The translations under genes were made by a program, and so were the position numbers. This document shows, piece after piece, positions 56,053 to 64,000 of a stretch of 64,000 nucleotides of DNA (position 1 is the stretch's first letter; each line of letters begins with the position of its first letter). The stretch covers positions 91,628 through 155,627 of the forward strand of contig MESA01000034.1 of the NCBI GenBank assembly GCA_001770775.1. Reading direction: 5' to 3'. This DNA is from Burkholderiales bacterium RIFCSPHIGHO2_12_FULL_63_20. Lineage in GTDB: Bacteria > Pseudomonadota > Gammaproteobacteria > Burkholderiales > Burkholderiaceae_C. The notes beneath the pieces were generated by a model that saw only the letters and a list, made by a program, of their open reading frames with translations, had not been told where the DNA came from and made no database searches.

Positions 56053-56883
56053 TTACCAGAGCTGCCACCAGGGCTTGGTGGCAGCTTTCAGCGCGTCACC
56101 ACTGAGGTAGCCGCTGTCGGGGAAGCTCTGCTTGAGCACGCGCACGGCATCGTCACGCAACTGGACCAGGCCCAACTGGTCGTAGGCACGCGACATGATG
56201 TAGAGCGCTTCTTCGATCGCGGGCGATTGCGGGTAGTCCTTGATGGCCTGCTGCGCACGGTTGGCCGCAGCCAGGTAGGCGCCGCGTCGCAGGTAGTAGC
56301 GCGCCACGTGCACCTCGCCCGCTGCCAGCGAGTTGACCACGTGGTTCATGCGCAGACGCGCATCTTCCGCGTACTTGGACTCGGGGAAGCGGTCGACGAC
56401 CTGCTTGAACGATTCATAGGCGTCACGTGATGCCTGCTGGTCACGCTCGGACAGGTCCTGGCGTGCCAGGCGACCGAACAGCCCCAGGTCTTCATTGAAG
56501 TTGATCAGGCCTTGCAGATAGTAGGCGTAGTCCATCGCCGGGCTGGTGGGGTGCAGGCGAATGAAGCGCTCCAGCTTGGCCAGCGCCTGTGCCTTTTCGC
56601 CGCTGCGGTAGTAGGCATAGGCCAGATCCAGCTGCGCTTGCTGGGCCAGCAACGTGCCGGACGCACGGGCTTCCACCTTCTCCAGCATCTTGACGGCGGT
56701 CTCGAAATTGCCGTCTGCCTGCTCTTCCTTGGCGTCTGCGTACAATTTGTCGGAGTTGACGTTGGCGTACTCGTCCTGTGGCGCGGTACCGCAAGCCGCC
56801 AGGGCGGCACTCAAGGCCAGTGCCAGCAGCCCGGTGCGTTGGCCGGTCCAGAAGCGCGAGGATGGGTTCTTCAGCAGTTTCAC
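56053..56883 (-). CDS. bamD: Outer-membrane assembly lipoprotein BamD
   Basis: A lipoprotein of about 276 residues. A lipobox, AALAACG, ends the signal peptide, and TPR-like repeats follow (LYADAKEEQADGNFETAVKMLEKVE, AQQAQLDLAYAYYRSGEKAQALAKLE, ESKYAEDARLRM). BamD helps the Bam complex insert beta-barrel proteins. The frame begins at GTG 56934, but a GTG at 56883 gives a normal-length signal peptide (KLLKNPSSRFWTGQRTG) and is preferred. It is divergent from rluD across about 110 bp, the usual bamD-rluD arrangement. Confidence 0.92.
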   Translation of the reverse strand: MKLLKNPSSRFWTGQRTGLLALALSAALAACGTAPQDEYANVNSDKLYADAKEEQADGNFETAVKMLEKVEARASGTLLAQQAQLDLAYAYYRSGEKAQALAKLERFIRLHPTSPAMDYAYYLQGLINFNEDLGLFGRLARQDLSERDQQASRDAYESFKQVVDRFPESKYAEDARLRMNHVVNSLAAGEVHVARYYLRRGAYLAAANRAQQAIKDYPQSPAIEEALYIMSRAYDQLGLVQLRDDAVRVLKQSFPDSGYLSGDALKAATKPWWQLW

Positions 56884-56994
56884 GTTGAGTTTCTTGCGGA
56901 TGAGTCCGCTCACAGTCACGCCATACGGCGCCACAATGCGCAGTATAGAAGCCCTGCGCCCCTAGTTTGCGCTCACCCTTGTTTTGATTGCCAT

Positions 56995-58146
56995 ATGGCC
57001 CGACCTCCTCGTTCTGCCGCCGCCTCTTCTCTTCCCGCCTCCGAGCCTGTCCAGCCGGATGTCAGCCCCGCGACATCACTGCCAGACGATGATTGGGGTG
57101 ACGACGAATCGGGCGAAGACCTGGGTGTGATCGCTGCGGCGACGCCCCGTCCTGAGCCAGAGCAGCGCACGCTGGAGGTGCCGCTCTCGGCACAAGGTCA
57201 GCGTCTGGATGCGTTCCTGGCGGCCTGCGTGCCAGAGTATTCGCGCAGCCACCTTAAGACATTGATTGACGCCGGGTGTGTGCTGGTCAACGGTCAGCCT
57301 GCCACGTCGCCGTCTCGCAAAGTGCTGTTGGGCCAAGTGCTTAACGTACTGCTCAAGCCCACGGCCATGAGTCAGGCTTTCGTGCCGGAGCCCATGGACC
57401 TCGACGTGGTGTTCGAGGACGAGCACCTCATGGTGATCAACAAGCCGGCAGGTCTGGTGGTACACCCGGCTGCGGGCAACTGGAGCGGTACCTTGATGAA
57501 CGGCCTGCTGGCGCATCACGCAGGGGCGGTCGACCTGCCACGCGCCGGCATCGTGCACCGTCTCGACAAGGACACCAGTGGGCTCATGGTGGTCGGCAAG
57601 TCGCTGGTGGCCATCACGGCGCTCAGCCGCGCCATTGCCGCACGCGAGGTCAGCCGCCAGTATCTGGCGCTGGTGCAAGGCGTGGTGCCCGAGGCTTTCA
57701 CGGTCGAGTCGTCGATCGGGCGTGACCCCGTCACCCGCGTGCGCATGGCCGTGGTGCCGGCAGGTAAGGCGGCACGCACCGACGTGAAACGTGTGTTGTG
57801 GGGCGAGTGGGCACCTGATCAAAGCGGCGTGAAGGCCGACGACCGTCGTCCTGCGCGGGCCTACAGTGGCGTCCTGTGCACCCTGCACACCGGCCGCACT
57901 CACCAGATCCGGGTGCACCTGAGCAGCCGTCGCCATCCGCTGGTCGCCGATACGCTGTATGGCGGCTTGCCGGCCCTGGGCATGACGCGCCAGGCCTTGC
58001 ACGCCGCGCGTCTGTCGTTCGTGCATCCGATCACCGGCAAAAACCTGCGATTTCAGGCCTCTTTGCCTGATGACATGGCCCAGGCCTGGGCGTTGCTGGA
58101 GGCCTCTGCGCACGAGGCCGCACAAAATTCGGCATCTGGTGCATAA
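56995..58146 (+). CDS. rluD: 23S rRNA pseudouridine synthase RluD
   Basis: A 383-residue RluA-family enzyme. An S4 domain starts near residue 62 (SAQGQRLDAFLAACVPEYSR), and the catalytic Asp is in IVHRLDKDTSGLMV. INKPAGLVVHPAAGNW and GRTHQIRVHL are present. RluD makes the pseudouridines in 23S helix 69 (1911, 1915, 1917). A 55-residue acidic leader (PDDDWGDDESGED) precedes the S4 domain. Position opposite bamD favours RluD over RluC, which is at 33444. A CAGGGC/GCCCTG hairpin (58161-58177) follows the stop. Confidence 0.94.
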   Translation: MARPPRSAAASSLPASEPVQPDVSPATSLPDDDWGDDESGEDLGVIAAATPRPEPEQRTLEVPLSAQGQRLDAFLAACVPEYSRSHLKTLIDAGCVLVNGQPATSPSRKVLLGQVLNVLLKPTAMSQAFVPEPMDLDVVFEDEHLMVINKPAGLVVHPAAGNWSGTLMNGLLAHHAGAVDLPRAGIVHRLDKDTSGLMVVGKSLVAITALSRAIAAREVSRQYLALVQGVVPEAFTVESSIGRDPVTRVRMAVVPAGKAARTDVKRVLWGEWAPDQSGVKADDRRPARAYSGVLCTLHTGRTHQIRVHLSSRRHPLVADTLYGGLPALGMTRQALHAARLSFVHPITGKNLRFQASLPDDMAQAWALLEASAHEAAQNSASGA

Positions 58147-58404
58147 TGCAAACCCAGATGCAGGGCGAAAAGCCCTGACACCAGTGGCTTTGAGAAAAGC
58201 GCGACTGACTGGCCAGTAACTTGAAATGCTGCTGGCCATCGCCTCTGACGAGGCCCCCGTTCAGACTGATGCCCGTGTGCTCGCCAGATCAGGCAGTGCG
58301 CCAGACTTGAAACGAATGTCCTTCTGCGCCGGCCCATCAGCTGGTGTTTGAATTGGTTGGCGTCGCTCCAGGAGCGGGCGTCGTACACCTTCACGATTGA
58401 AGAG
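58147..58404. other. Gap between rluD and scpB
   Basis: These 258 bp hold a short hairpin, CAGGGC-GAAAA-GCCCTG (58161-58177), just after rluD, and a 10-nt palindrome ACTGGCCAGT (58208-58217). No promoter pair is convincing. An in-frame TTG at 58348 is rejected as the scpB start. Confidence 0.4.
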
Positions 58405-59175
58405 ATGGAAGTCCTCAATCCTCAGGATGCCGAGCGCATCCTGGAAGCCGCACTGCTGTGTGCCAGTCAGCCCATGACGGTGCGGGACATGCGTCAGCTG
58501 TTTGACAACGCCGTGTCGGCCGACGCGGTGCGTGGCATGCTGGTTGCGCTGTCGTCGCAGTGGGAGGGGCGCGGGGTTGAGTTGCGCGAACTGGCGTCAG
58601 GCTGGCGGTTTCAAACCCGTGCCGACGTGCAGGCGCACCTGGACCGGCTCCATCCTGAAAAACCGCCCAAGTACACGCGGGCTACATTGGAAACACTGGC
58701 CATCATTGCCTACAAACAACCCGTCACGCGGGGTGACATCGAAGACATCCGCGGCGTGACTGTCAGCGCTAACATCATCAAGCAACTCGAAGACCGGGGC
58801 TGGGTCGAGGTGATCGGCCACCGCGATGCGCCGGGGCGCCCGGCCTTGTTCGCCACGACCCGTCACTTTCTGGACGATCTGGGCCTGGCGTCCCTGTCTC
58901 AGTTGCCCACCCTGGAAGGCTTGCCGGTCAGCCAGGGCTTGCTACCTGGCCTGGACGATGTCGGCGCCGAGGCTCCCTCTGATGATGCGGGCCCCAGCGT
59001 CGAGCAGACTTCCATCCTTGAATCCGAATCGGACGCCGCCCAAGCGCCCCGCGAAGCTGCTCCGGCAGACCCCATTGCAGATGCGCAGACCGAAGTGGTC
59101 GGCGCGTCCATGACATCTCCTGATGCGTCTGAATCGCCAGGCCCTGATGTCGCCTCATTTCCTACCGCATCATGA
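58405..59175 (+). CDS. scpB: Chromosome segregation and condensation protein ScpB
   Basis: A 256-residue ScpB. Tandem winged helices are visible: [18 protein letters not shown] and then [47 protein letters not shown] (read in pieces). ScpB joins ScpA and SMC in the condensin complex. scpA is not adjacent. A C-terminal disordered tail of about 75 residues (Pro/Ala/Ser/Asp-rich) follows. ATG 58405 gives a normal start; the 4-nt ATGA overlap with rluB couples them. Confidence 0.93.
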   Translation: MEVLNPQDAERILEAALLCASQPMTVRDMRQLFDNAVSADAVRGMLVALSSQWEGRGVELRELASGWRFQTRADVQAHLDRLHPEKPPKYTRATLETLAIIAYKQPVTRGDIEDIRGVTVSANIIKQLEDRGWVEVIGHRDAPGRPALFATTRHFLDDLGLASLSQLPTLEGLPVSQGLLPGLDDVGAEAPSDDAGPSVEQTSILESESDAAQAPREAAPADPIADAQTEVVGASMTSPDASESPGPDVASFPTAS

Positions 59176-61175
59176 CCACCGAAAACGTGCCCATGCAAGA
59201 TCCTCAAGAACAGTCCCTGGTCACCGACGAGGTGGTCAAGCCTAAACGCGTGCGTCGCACCAAAGCGGCTGAGCCCGTCGAGGCGGTGGCGCCTGCTGCC
59301 GTCGAAGTCAGCGAGGCCGTGCCAGAAGTCAAGCCCAAGCGCGCACCCCGCAAGAAGGTCGCCGAGGCTTTGCCCGAGGATGCCGAGGTTGCGGCACCAC
59401 GGGCACCTGAGGCCGCAGACGCGGGTGCTGACGTGGCGCCGGCCGTCAAGCCCAAGCGCGCTCCGCGCAAGAAGGCCGTCGAAGCGGTGAGTGACGTTGC
59501 AGTCGCACCCGTGGCAGACACGGTCGCCGCGTCGCAGGACGTGGCGGTAGCTGTTCCCGTGAACGTTCCGCAAGACGGCGAGCAGGTTGAGCGCGCACCG
59601 GTGGCCGCTGCGTCGGAAGGCGAAGGTGCACCCCGCAGTGAGCGTGGGCGTCGCGATCGTGGCGATCGAGGTGATCGCCGCGGCCCTCGCGCCGACCGTC
59701 CGCCGCGCGAAGAGCGTCGACCACAAGCAGCCGCTGGGGAGGTTGAAGAAGCTGCCTCCGAGTCAGGCGAAGAAGGCGGGGCTCAGATGGGTTCGCGCCG
59801 TGCCGTCATCGCCGCCGAGCAGGCCACCGAGGTGTTCGCCGAGCTCCTGTCGGGTGATTTCGACAAGGAGCGCGAAGAGGCTGAAGAAGCCGCGGCCGAA
59901 GAGGGGGGCGTCTACAAACGCGTGCTGCTGCCCGAGCCGGATGCTCCCAAGCTGCAGAAGGTGCTGGCGCAAGCCGGCGTCGGTTCGCGCCGCGATATCG
60001 AACAGATGATCGAGGACGGCCGCATTGAGGTCAACGACCAGGTGGCCCACATCGGTCAGCGCATCTCCTTTGGGGATCGCATCAAGGTGGCCGGTCGCCC
60101 GATCAAGGTTCGCATTGCACCGCCCGCTGCTCGCATTCTGGCCTATCACAAGCCCACGGGCGAAGTGGTCACGCACGACGATCCGCAGGGTCGCCCCACG
60201 GTGTTCCGTCGTTTGCCGCGACTGCACAACGGCAAGTGGATGTCGGTCGGTCGCCTTGACCTGAACACCGAAGGTCTGCTGCTGTTCACCAACTCCGGTG
60301 AGCTGGCCAACCAGTTGATGCACCCCCGCTTCGGCGTGGAGCGCGAGTACGCTGTGCGCGTGCTGGGCTCTTTGGGTGAAGATGCGCGCAACAAGCTGTT
60401 GTCAGGCGTCGAGATCGACGGCCAGACGGCGTCTTTCCTGTCCATCAGCAACGGTGGCGGTGAGGGCGTGAACCAGTGGTATCGCGTGGTCATCACCGAA
60501 GGCCGCAACCGCGAAGTGCGCAAGCTGTTCGATGCCGTGGGCCTGACGGTCAACCGTCTGATCCGCGTGCGCTACGGCGCCATCGTGCTGCCGCGCGGTC
60601 TCAAGCGTGGTGTTTGGGTGGAGCTCGGCGAGTCCGACGTGCGCGCCGTCAAGTCGCTGGCCGGCATGGACCGCCAGCCTGAGGCGGGTCAGGCTGCCCG
60701 TGGTGGTCGTGGCCCCAAGCCGCAGCCCGTCAAGGCGCGTCCAGCGCCCGTCGGCGGTCAGGGCCAGGGCACTCAAGGCCGTGGCGGTCAGCCAGGGCAG
60801 GGAGGTCGTCCGCAAGGCAAGCCCTTCAGTGAACCTGGCGCCTTCGGCAACAAGACCCGTCAAGAGCGTGAGCGCCAACCCGCCCCGCGCCACGATGGGG
60901 ACGATGACGAGCACTTCGCCCGGATCCCGAACCCCCTGGAGCAGACCTTTGACCGTCGCTTCGTCAAGGGCTCTCAGCGCATCACGGCTGGTTTTGGTCG
61001 TCCCGATCAGAATCACGGCAAGGGGACGGGCGAGCCACAAAAGGGCCCGCGTCAGCCTGACCCACTGCAAACCTCGGTGGGCTACATCGGCGCCGATGCC
61101 TTTTTTGGCAAACCCGGTGGCGGTGGTGGTGGCCGTCGCGGTGGCGGCGGTGGCGGCGGTCGCGGTCGTCGTTGA
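59172..61175 (+). CDS. rluB: 23S rRNA pseudouridine synthase RluB with long N- and C-terminal extensions
   Basis: A 667-residue protein; E. coli RluB is 291. The catalytic core is normal: an S4 domain ([19 protein letters not shown], about 258-276) and the RsuA/RluB site [15 protein letters not shown]. It isomerises U2605 of 23S rRNA. Residues 1-245 are disordered, with the repeat [27 protein letters not shown] at about 23, 54 and 93, then Arg/Asp-rich [10 protein letters not shown]. The C-terminus (from about 505) is Gly/Gln/Pro-rich and ends in a [19 protein letters not shown]-like tail. Both tails resemble RNase E in composition. Start overlaps scpB (ATGA). Confidence 0.95.
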   Translation: MTTENVPMQDPQEQSLVTDEVVKPKRVRRTKAAEPVEAVAPAAVEVSEAVPEVKPKRAPRKKVAEALPEDAEVAAPRAPEAADAGADVAPAVKPKRAPRKKAVEAVSDVAVAPVADTVAASQDVAVAVPVNVPQDGEQVERAPVAAASEGEGAPRSERGRRDRGDRGDRRGPRADRPPREERRPQAAAGEVEEAASESGEEGGAQMGSRRAVIAAEQATEVFAELLSGDFDKEREEAEEAAAEEGGVYKRVLLPEPDAPKLQKVLAQAGVGSRRDIEQMIEDGRIEVNDQVAHIGQRISFGDRIKVAGRPIKVRIAPPAARILAYHKPTGEVVTHDDPQGRPTVFRRLPRLHNGKWMSVGRLDLNTEGLLLFTNSGELANQLMHPRFGVEREYAVRVLGSLGEDARNKLLSGVEIDGQTASFLSISNGGGEGVNQWYRVVITEGRNREVRKLFDAVGLTVNRLIRVRYGAIVLPRGLKRGVWVELGESDVRAVKSLAGMDRQPEAGQAARGGRGPKPQPVKARPAPVGGQGQGTQGRGGQPGQGGRPQGKPFSEPGAFGNKTRQERERQPAPRHDGDDDEHFARIPNPLEQTFDRRFVKGSQRITAGFGRPDQNHGKGTGEPQKGPRQPDPLQTSVGYIGADAFFGKPGGGGGGRRGGGGGGGRGRR

Positions 61176-61240
61176 TCCCCGTCGTCGACTCTGTTTCCAC
61201 ACACCGAAAACATCATTCACAGACAGAGCCTGGTCATGTG

Positions 61241-61264
61241 CGCACAGTAGAATGTGCGGTTTTG
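61241..61264 (+). terminator. Short hairpin with GTTTTG between rluB and ndk
   Basis: CGCACA (61241-61246) and TGTGCG (61253-61258) pair across GTAGAA, with TTTT just after. It may end the scpB-rluB transcript. The loop also contains TAGAAT (61248-61253), a possible ndk -10 without a good -35, so its role is unclear. Confidence 0.35.
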
Positions 61265-61291
61265 TCCAGCTCACTGAATCAGGAGAATTCC

Positions 61292-61717
61292 ATGGCTATT
61301 GAACGTACCCTCTCGATCATCAAACCCGACGCCGTTGCCAAGAACGTCATCGGCCAAATCGTCAGCCGCTTTGAAGGCGCTGGCCTGAAGGTTGCCGCTG
61401 CCAAGCTGGTGCAACTGTCGCGCGCTGAAGCCGAGCAGTTCTACGCTGTGCACGCTGCCCGTCCTTTCTTCAAGGACCTGGTTGAGTTCATGATCTCCGG
61501 CCCCGTTTTCGTGCAAGTGCTCGAAGGCGAAGGCGCGATCCTGAAGAACCGCGACCTGATGGGCGCCACCGACCCGAAGAAGGCCGAAAAGGGCACCATC
61601 CGCGCTGACTTCGCTGACAGCATCGATGCCAACGCCGTTCACGGTTCTGACGCTGCTGAAACCGCTGCCGTCGAAATCGCTTTCTTCTTCCCCGCTCTGA
61701 ACGTCTACAGCCGCTGA
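61292..61717 (+). CDS. ndk: Nucleoside diphosphate kinase
   Basis: A 141-residue Ndk. The active-site histidine is in [12 protein letters not shown] (the NxxHGSD motif). It starts [18 protein letters not shown]. It balances nucleoside triphosphates by a phospho-histidine mechanism. A strong AGGAG lies before ATG 61292. The next gene, rlmN, is 30 bp away. The frame is open 40 codons upstream without similarity. Confidence 0.98.
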   Translation: MAIERTLSIIKPDAVAKNVIGQIVSRFEGAGLKVAAAKLVQLSRAEAEQFYAVHAARPFFKDLVEFMISGPVFVQVLEGEGAILKNRDLMGATDPKKAEKGTIRADFADSIDANAVHGSDAAETAAVEIAFFFPALNVYSR

Positions 61718-61747
61718 GCTGTCGACCTCGCTGAGAGTTGAAGAAGT

Positions 61748-62890
61748 ATGAGCGCCGTCAACCTGCTGGATTTCGACCTGGATGGGTTGACTGCGTTCTG
61801 CGAACAACTGGGTGAAAAGCGCTTCCGCGCCACCCAGCTGTTTCGCTGGATCCATCAAAAAGGTGCGACCGATTTCGACCAGATGTCGGATCTCGCCAAA
61901 TCGCTGCGCAGCAAGCTCAAGGGTGCGGCCACCCTGCAAGACTTGTCAGTGATCAGCGAACACGTCTCATCCGACGGCACCATCAAGTGGCTGTTCGATG
62001 TGGGCGCAGGCAACGCTGTCGAGAGCGTTTACATCCCCGAGTCCGATCGCGGCACGCTGTGCGTGTCCTCGCAGGCCGGCTGTGCGGTGGGTTGTCGCTT
62101 CTGCTCGACCGGCCACCAAGGCTTCAGCCGCAATCTCACCACCGGTGAAATCGTCGCCCAGCTCTGGCATGCCGAGCATGCGCTGCGCAAGCGCCTGGGC
62201 ACCACCGAGCGTGTCATCAGCAACGTCGTGATGATGGGCATGGGCGAGCCGCTGCAGAACTACAGCGCACTGGTCCCGGCCCTGAAGGTGATGCTGGACG
62301 ACCATGGTTATGGTCTGTCGCGTCGCCGTGTGACGGTGTCGACCTCGGGCGTGGTGCCCATGATCGAGCGCCTCCAGAACGATTGTCCCGTGGCCTTGGC
62401 TGTGTCCTTGCACGCGCCCAACGATGCGCTGCGCGACGAGCTGGTGCCACTCAACCGCAAATACCCCATTGATGAGTTGCTCACCGCCTGTCAGGCCTAC
62501 CTGACCGCGGCGCCGCGTGACTTCATCACCTTCGAATACTGCATGCTCGACGGTGTCAATGACACCGATGAGCATGCGCGTCAGTTGATCGCCCTCGTCA
62601 AGGGGCGCATCAACTGCAAGTTCAACCTGATCCCGTTCAATCCCTTCCCCGCATCGGGGCTGCTGCGCTCTAACAACGAGCGTGTGCAGGCCTTCGCGCG
62701 CATCCTGCTGGATGCCGGCATCGTGACCACGGTGCGCAAGACCCGTGGTGACGACATTGACGCCGCTTGCGGCCAACTGGCCGGCGAGGTGCAAGACCGT
62801 ACCCGTGCGGCGGCACGCATGTTGCGTCAACCGGTGGCCGTGAAGGTGGCGCTGCCCAAAGCGGGTGAGCGTAACCGCCACACACATTGA
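61748..62890 (+). CDS. rlmN: Dual-specificity RNA methyltransferase RlmN
   Basis: A 380-residue radical SAM enzyme. The cluster motif is [11 protein letters not shown] (C-x3-C-x2-C). The N-terminal HhH-like domain contains [16 protein letters not shown]-type sequence. GMGEPLQNY and [19 protein letters not shown] are conserved. It methylates A2503 of 23S rRNA and A37 of some tRNAs. The catalytic second cysteine is in [12 protein letters not shown]. It is followed by pilF and rodZ, the standard order. Confidence 0.97.
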   Translation: MSAVNLLDFDLDGLTAFCEQLGEKRFRATQLFRWIHQKGATDFDQMSDLAKSLRSKLKGAATLQDLSVISEHVSSDGTIKWLFDVGAGNAVESVYIPESDRGTLCVSSQAGCAVGCRFCSTGHQGFSRNLTTGEIVAQLWHAEHALRKRLGTTERVISNVVMMGMGEPLQNYSALVPALKVMLDDHGYGLSRRRVTVSTSGVVPMIERLQNDCPVALAVSLHAPNDALRDELVPLNRKYPIDELLTACQAYLTAAPRDFITFEYCMLDGVNDTDEHARQLIALVKGRINCKFNLIPFNPFPASGLLRSNNERVQAFARILLDAGIVTTVRKTRGDDIDAACGQLAGEVQDRTRAAARMLRQPVAVKVALPKAGERNRHTH

Positions 62891-62951
62891 GTGCGGGTCA
62901 GCAGCGTCTGACACCACACTACACTGGCGTTTTTGACATGGAGATTGCCGC

Positions 62952-63773
62952 ATGAGGACGTTTCGCTCGTTGCTGACCTGTTGCTGGATGGCAGGCCTGG
63001 TGGGAAGCACCTTGAACCTGGCCGGTTGTGGCGCCACCATGCCGACCGCGACGGCCGGGAGCCGTGGCGACATTGCGACGGCCTCCGACGAAAGTGAAGT
63101 CCGCAAGCGTGCGCGCATTCGCATGGAACTGGCCGCGACGTATTTCAGTCAGGGGCAGTTCACGACTGCCCTCGATGAGTTGAAGCAGGCCGAGGCCCTT
63201 GACTCGTCCTTGCCCGACACGTACGAGATGCGCGCGTTGATCTACGACGCGATGGGGGACACCGCACGTACCGAAGCGAATTACCGCGTGGCCCTGGATC
63301 GTGACCCCAACAATGGCAGTGTGCTGCACAACTACGCCTGGTACCTGTGCCGAAAGGGGCAGTACCCGGCGGCCGATGCCATGTTCGAGCGTGCCTCCAA
63401 TCTGCCGCAAACGGTGGCCACCAGCAAGACTTTGCTGGCTCGTGGTGTTTGCCAGGCGCGCGCTGGCTTGTATCCCGAAGCGCAGAAAACCTTGGCACGC
63501 TCGTATGAAATGGATCCCACCAACCCAGCGACGGCCTTCAATCTTGCTTCCGTGCTGCACCGACGTGGTGAGCTGGAGCGAGCTCGTTTCTACATAGCGC
63601 GCGTGAACAGCCGCGACGATCAGGTCACGGCCGATTCGCTGTGGCTGGCGACACGCATCGAGAAGCGCATCGGCAACCGTGACGGCGTACGTGAGTTCGG
63701 TGATCAGTTGCGTCGCCGCTTCCCCGCCTCACGTGAAACCAATCTGCTCGAGTTGGGACGATTTGATGACTGA
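62952..63773 (+). CDS. pilF: Type IV pilus biogenesis lipoprotein PilF/PilW
   Basis: A 273-residue lipoprotein. The lipobox LNLAGCG (about 20-26) directs acylation. Six TPR-type helices pairs follow (MELAATYFSQGQFTTALDELKQAEALDSSLPDTYEMRALIYDAMG in pieces). In Pseudomonas PilF helps multimerise the PilQ secretin in the outer membrane. It lies between rlmN and rodZ as in many proteobacteria, and its stop overlaps the rodZ ATG by 8 nt. Confidence 0.92.
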   Translation: MRTFRSLLTCCWMAGLVGSTLNLAGCGATMPTATAGSRGDIATASDESEVRKRARIRMELAATYFSQGQFTTALDELKQAEALDSSLPDTYEMRALIYDAMGDTARTEANYRVALDRDPNNGSVLHNYAWYLCRKGQYPAADAMFERASNLPQTVATSKTLLARGVCQARAGLYPEAQKTLARSYEMDPTNPATAFNLASVLHRRGELERARFYIARVNSRDDQVTADSLWLATRIEKRIGNRDGVREFGDQLRRRFPASRETNLLELGRFDD

Positions 63774-64000
63774 TCGCGCTTCCCTCAACCTTGTGGCACC
63801 AGATGCGGGTGCTCGCCATGCCGGTGAGCTGCTGCGTAGGGCGCGCGAGGCGCAGGGCCTCACCCTGGATCACCTCGCGAGCCAGATCAAGGTGTCACCG
63901 CTCAAATTGGAAGCCCTGGAGCAGGGTCGCTATGACAGCCTGGGTGACAGCAACTTCACGCGTGCGCTTGCCATGACTGTGTGCCGCACCTTGCGCATCG
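63766..64000 (+). CDS. rodZ: N-terminus of RodZ-like helix-turn-helix protein (cut by window edge)
   Basis: Seventy-eight codons are present up to the window end. Residues 18-75 form an XRE-type helix-turn-helix: GELLRRAREAQGLTLDHLA, then SQIKVSPLKLEALEQGRYD, as in RodZ, which links MreB filaments to the membrane in rod-shape control. The membrane helix and periplasmic part lie outside. ATG 63766 overlaps the pilF stop by 8 nt. The rlmN-pilF-rodZ order supports the call, though other HTH_25 proteins exist. Confidence 0.85.
   Translation, partial: MTDRASLNLVAPDAGARHAGELLRRAREAQGLTLDHLASQIKVSPLKLEALEQGRYDSLGDSNFTRALAMTVCRTLRI

Noticed and set aside
58147-58404. scpA adjacent to scpB
   Set aside because: No ORF resembling ScpA lies here. 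In Burkholderiales scpA is often at another locus, so its absence is not remarkable.

Overview
This window looks like a conserved chromosomal backbone segment of a GC-rich betaproteobacterium in the order Burkholderiales, most like the Comamonadaceae/Aquabacterium/Leptothrix neighbourhood. I cannot fix the genus from sequence alone. The evidence is the gene orders yceD-rpmF-plsX-fabHDG-acpP-fabF, rpoE-rseA-mucD-lepA-lepB-rnc-era-recO-pdxJ-acpS, rluC-gph-Rieske-sppA and rlmN-pilF-rodZ, the Cys-poor type of DksA, and uniformly high GC3. I see no prophage, insertion sequence, CRISPR array, tRNA or rRNA.

Layout. 1-8365: a truncated membrane sensor, ychF, a UbiH-type monooxygenase and dsbC, an M61 peptidase, a small membrane protein, an RsmI-like methylase and maf. 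8402-27714: one long plus-strand run of 20 genes. It covers ribosomal protein L32, fatty-acid synthesis, the sigma-E envelope-stress unit, lepA-lepB-rnc-era-recO, pdxJ, acpS and nagZ. 27744-32739 (minus): an acyl-CoA synthetase and RNase E. 33444-36664: rluC, a Gph-like phosphatase, a Rieske protein and sppA. 36692-43596 is mainly minus: an HDOD protein, a chalcone-isomerase-fold protein, hslU/hslV, a STAS-domain protein and dksA, with coaX inserted on plus. 43794-54084: a CobW GTPase, corC-lnt, glyQS, gmhB, a YgjP-type peptidase, an MBL hydrolase and carbonic anhydrase. 54093-64000: aceK, bamD, rluD, scpB-rluB, ndk, rlmN, pilF and the start of rodZ.

How the genes fit together. PlsX, FabH, FabD, FabG, AcpP and FabF make acyl chains. 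AcpS, further along the same strand, activates AcpP. The RpoE/RseA/MucD block controls the envelope that these lipids, BamD, Lnt, LepB, SppA and DsbC help build. RNase E, RNase III, RluB/C/D, RlmN, Era, YchF and LepA are RNA and ribosome factors.

No plainly new multi-gene system is visible. The most interesting signals are non-coding or architectural: (a) a compact two-hairpin RNA with a U8 tract that ends exactly at the lepA start codon, which has no Shine-Dalgarno sequence; (b) DnaA-box-like motifs upstream of it; (c) a GTGAACT motif found three times in the gaps of the sigma-E operon, which lacks rseB; (d) a 704-bp structured rne-rluC intergenic region; (e) perfect inverted repeats at convergent gene ends that include the stop codons; (f) a sigma-32-type promoter before hslVU; and (g) a 590-residue protein with two STAS-like segments next to hslVU.
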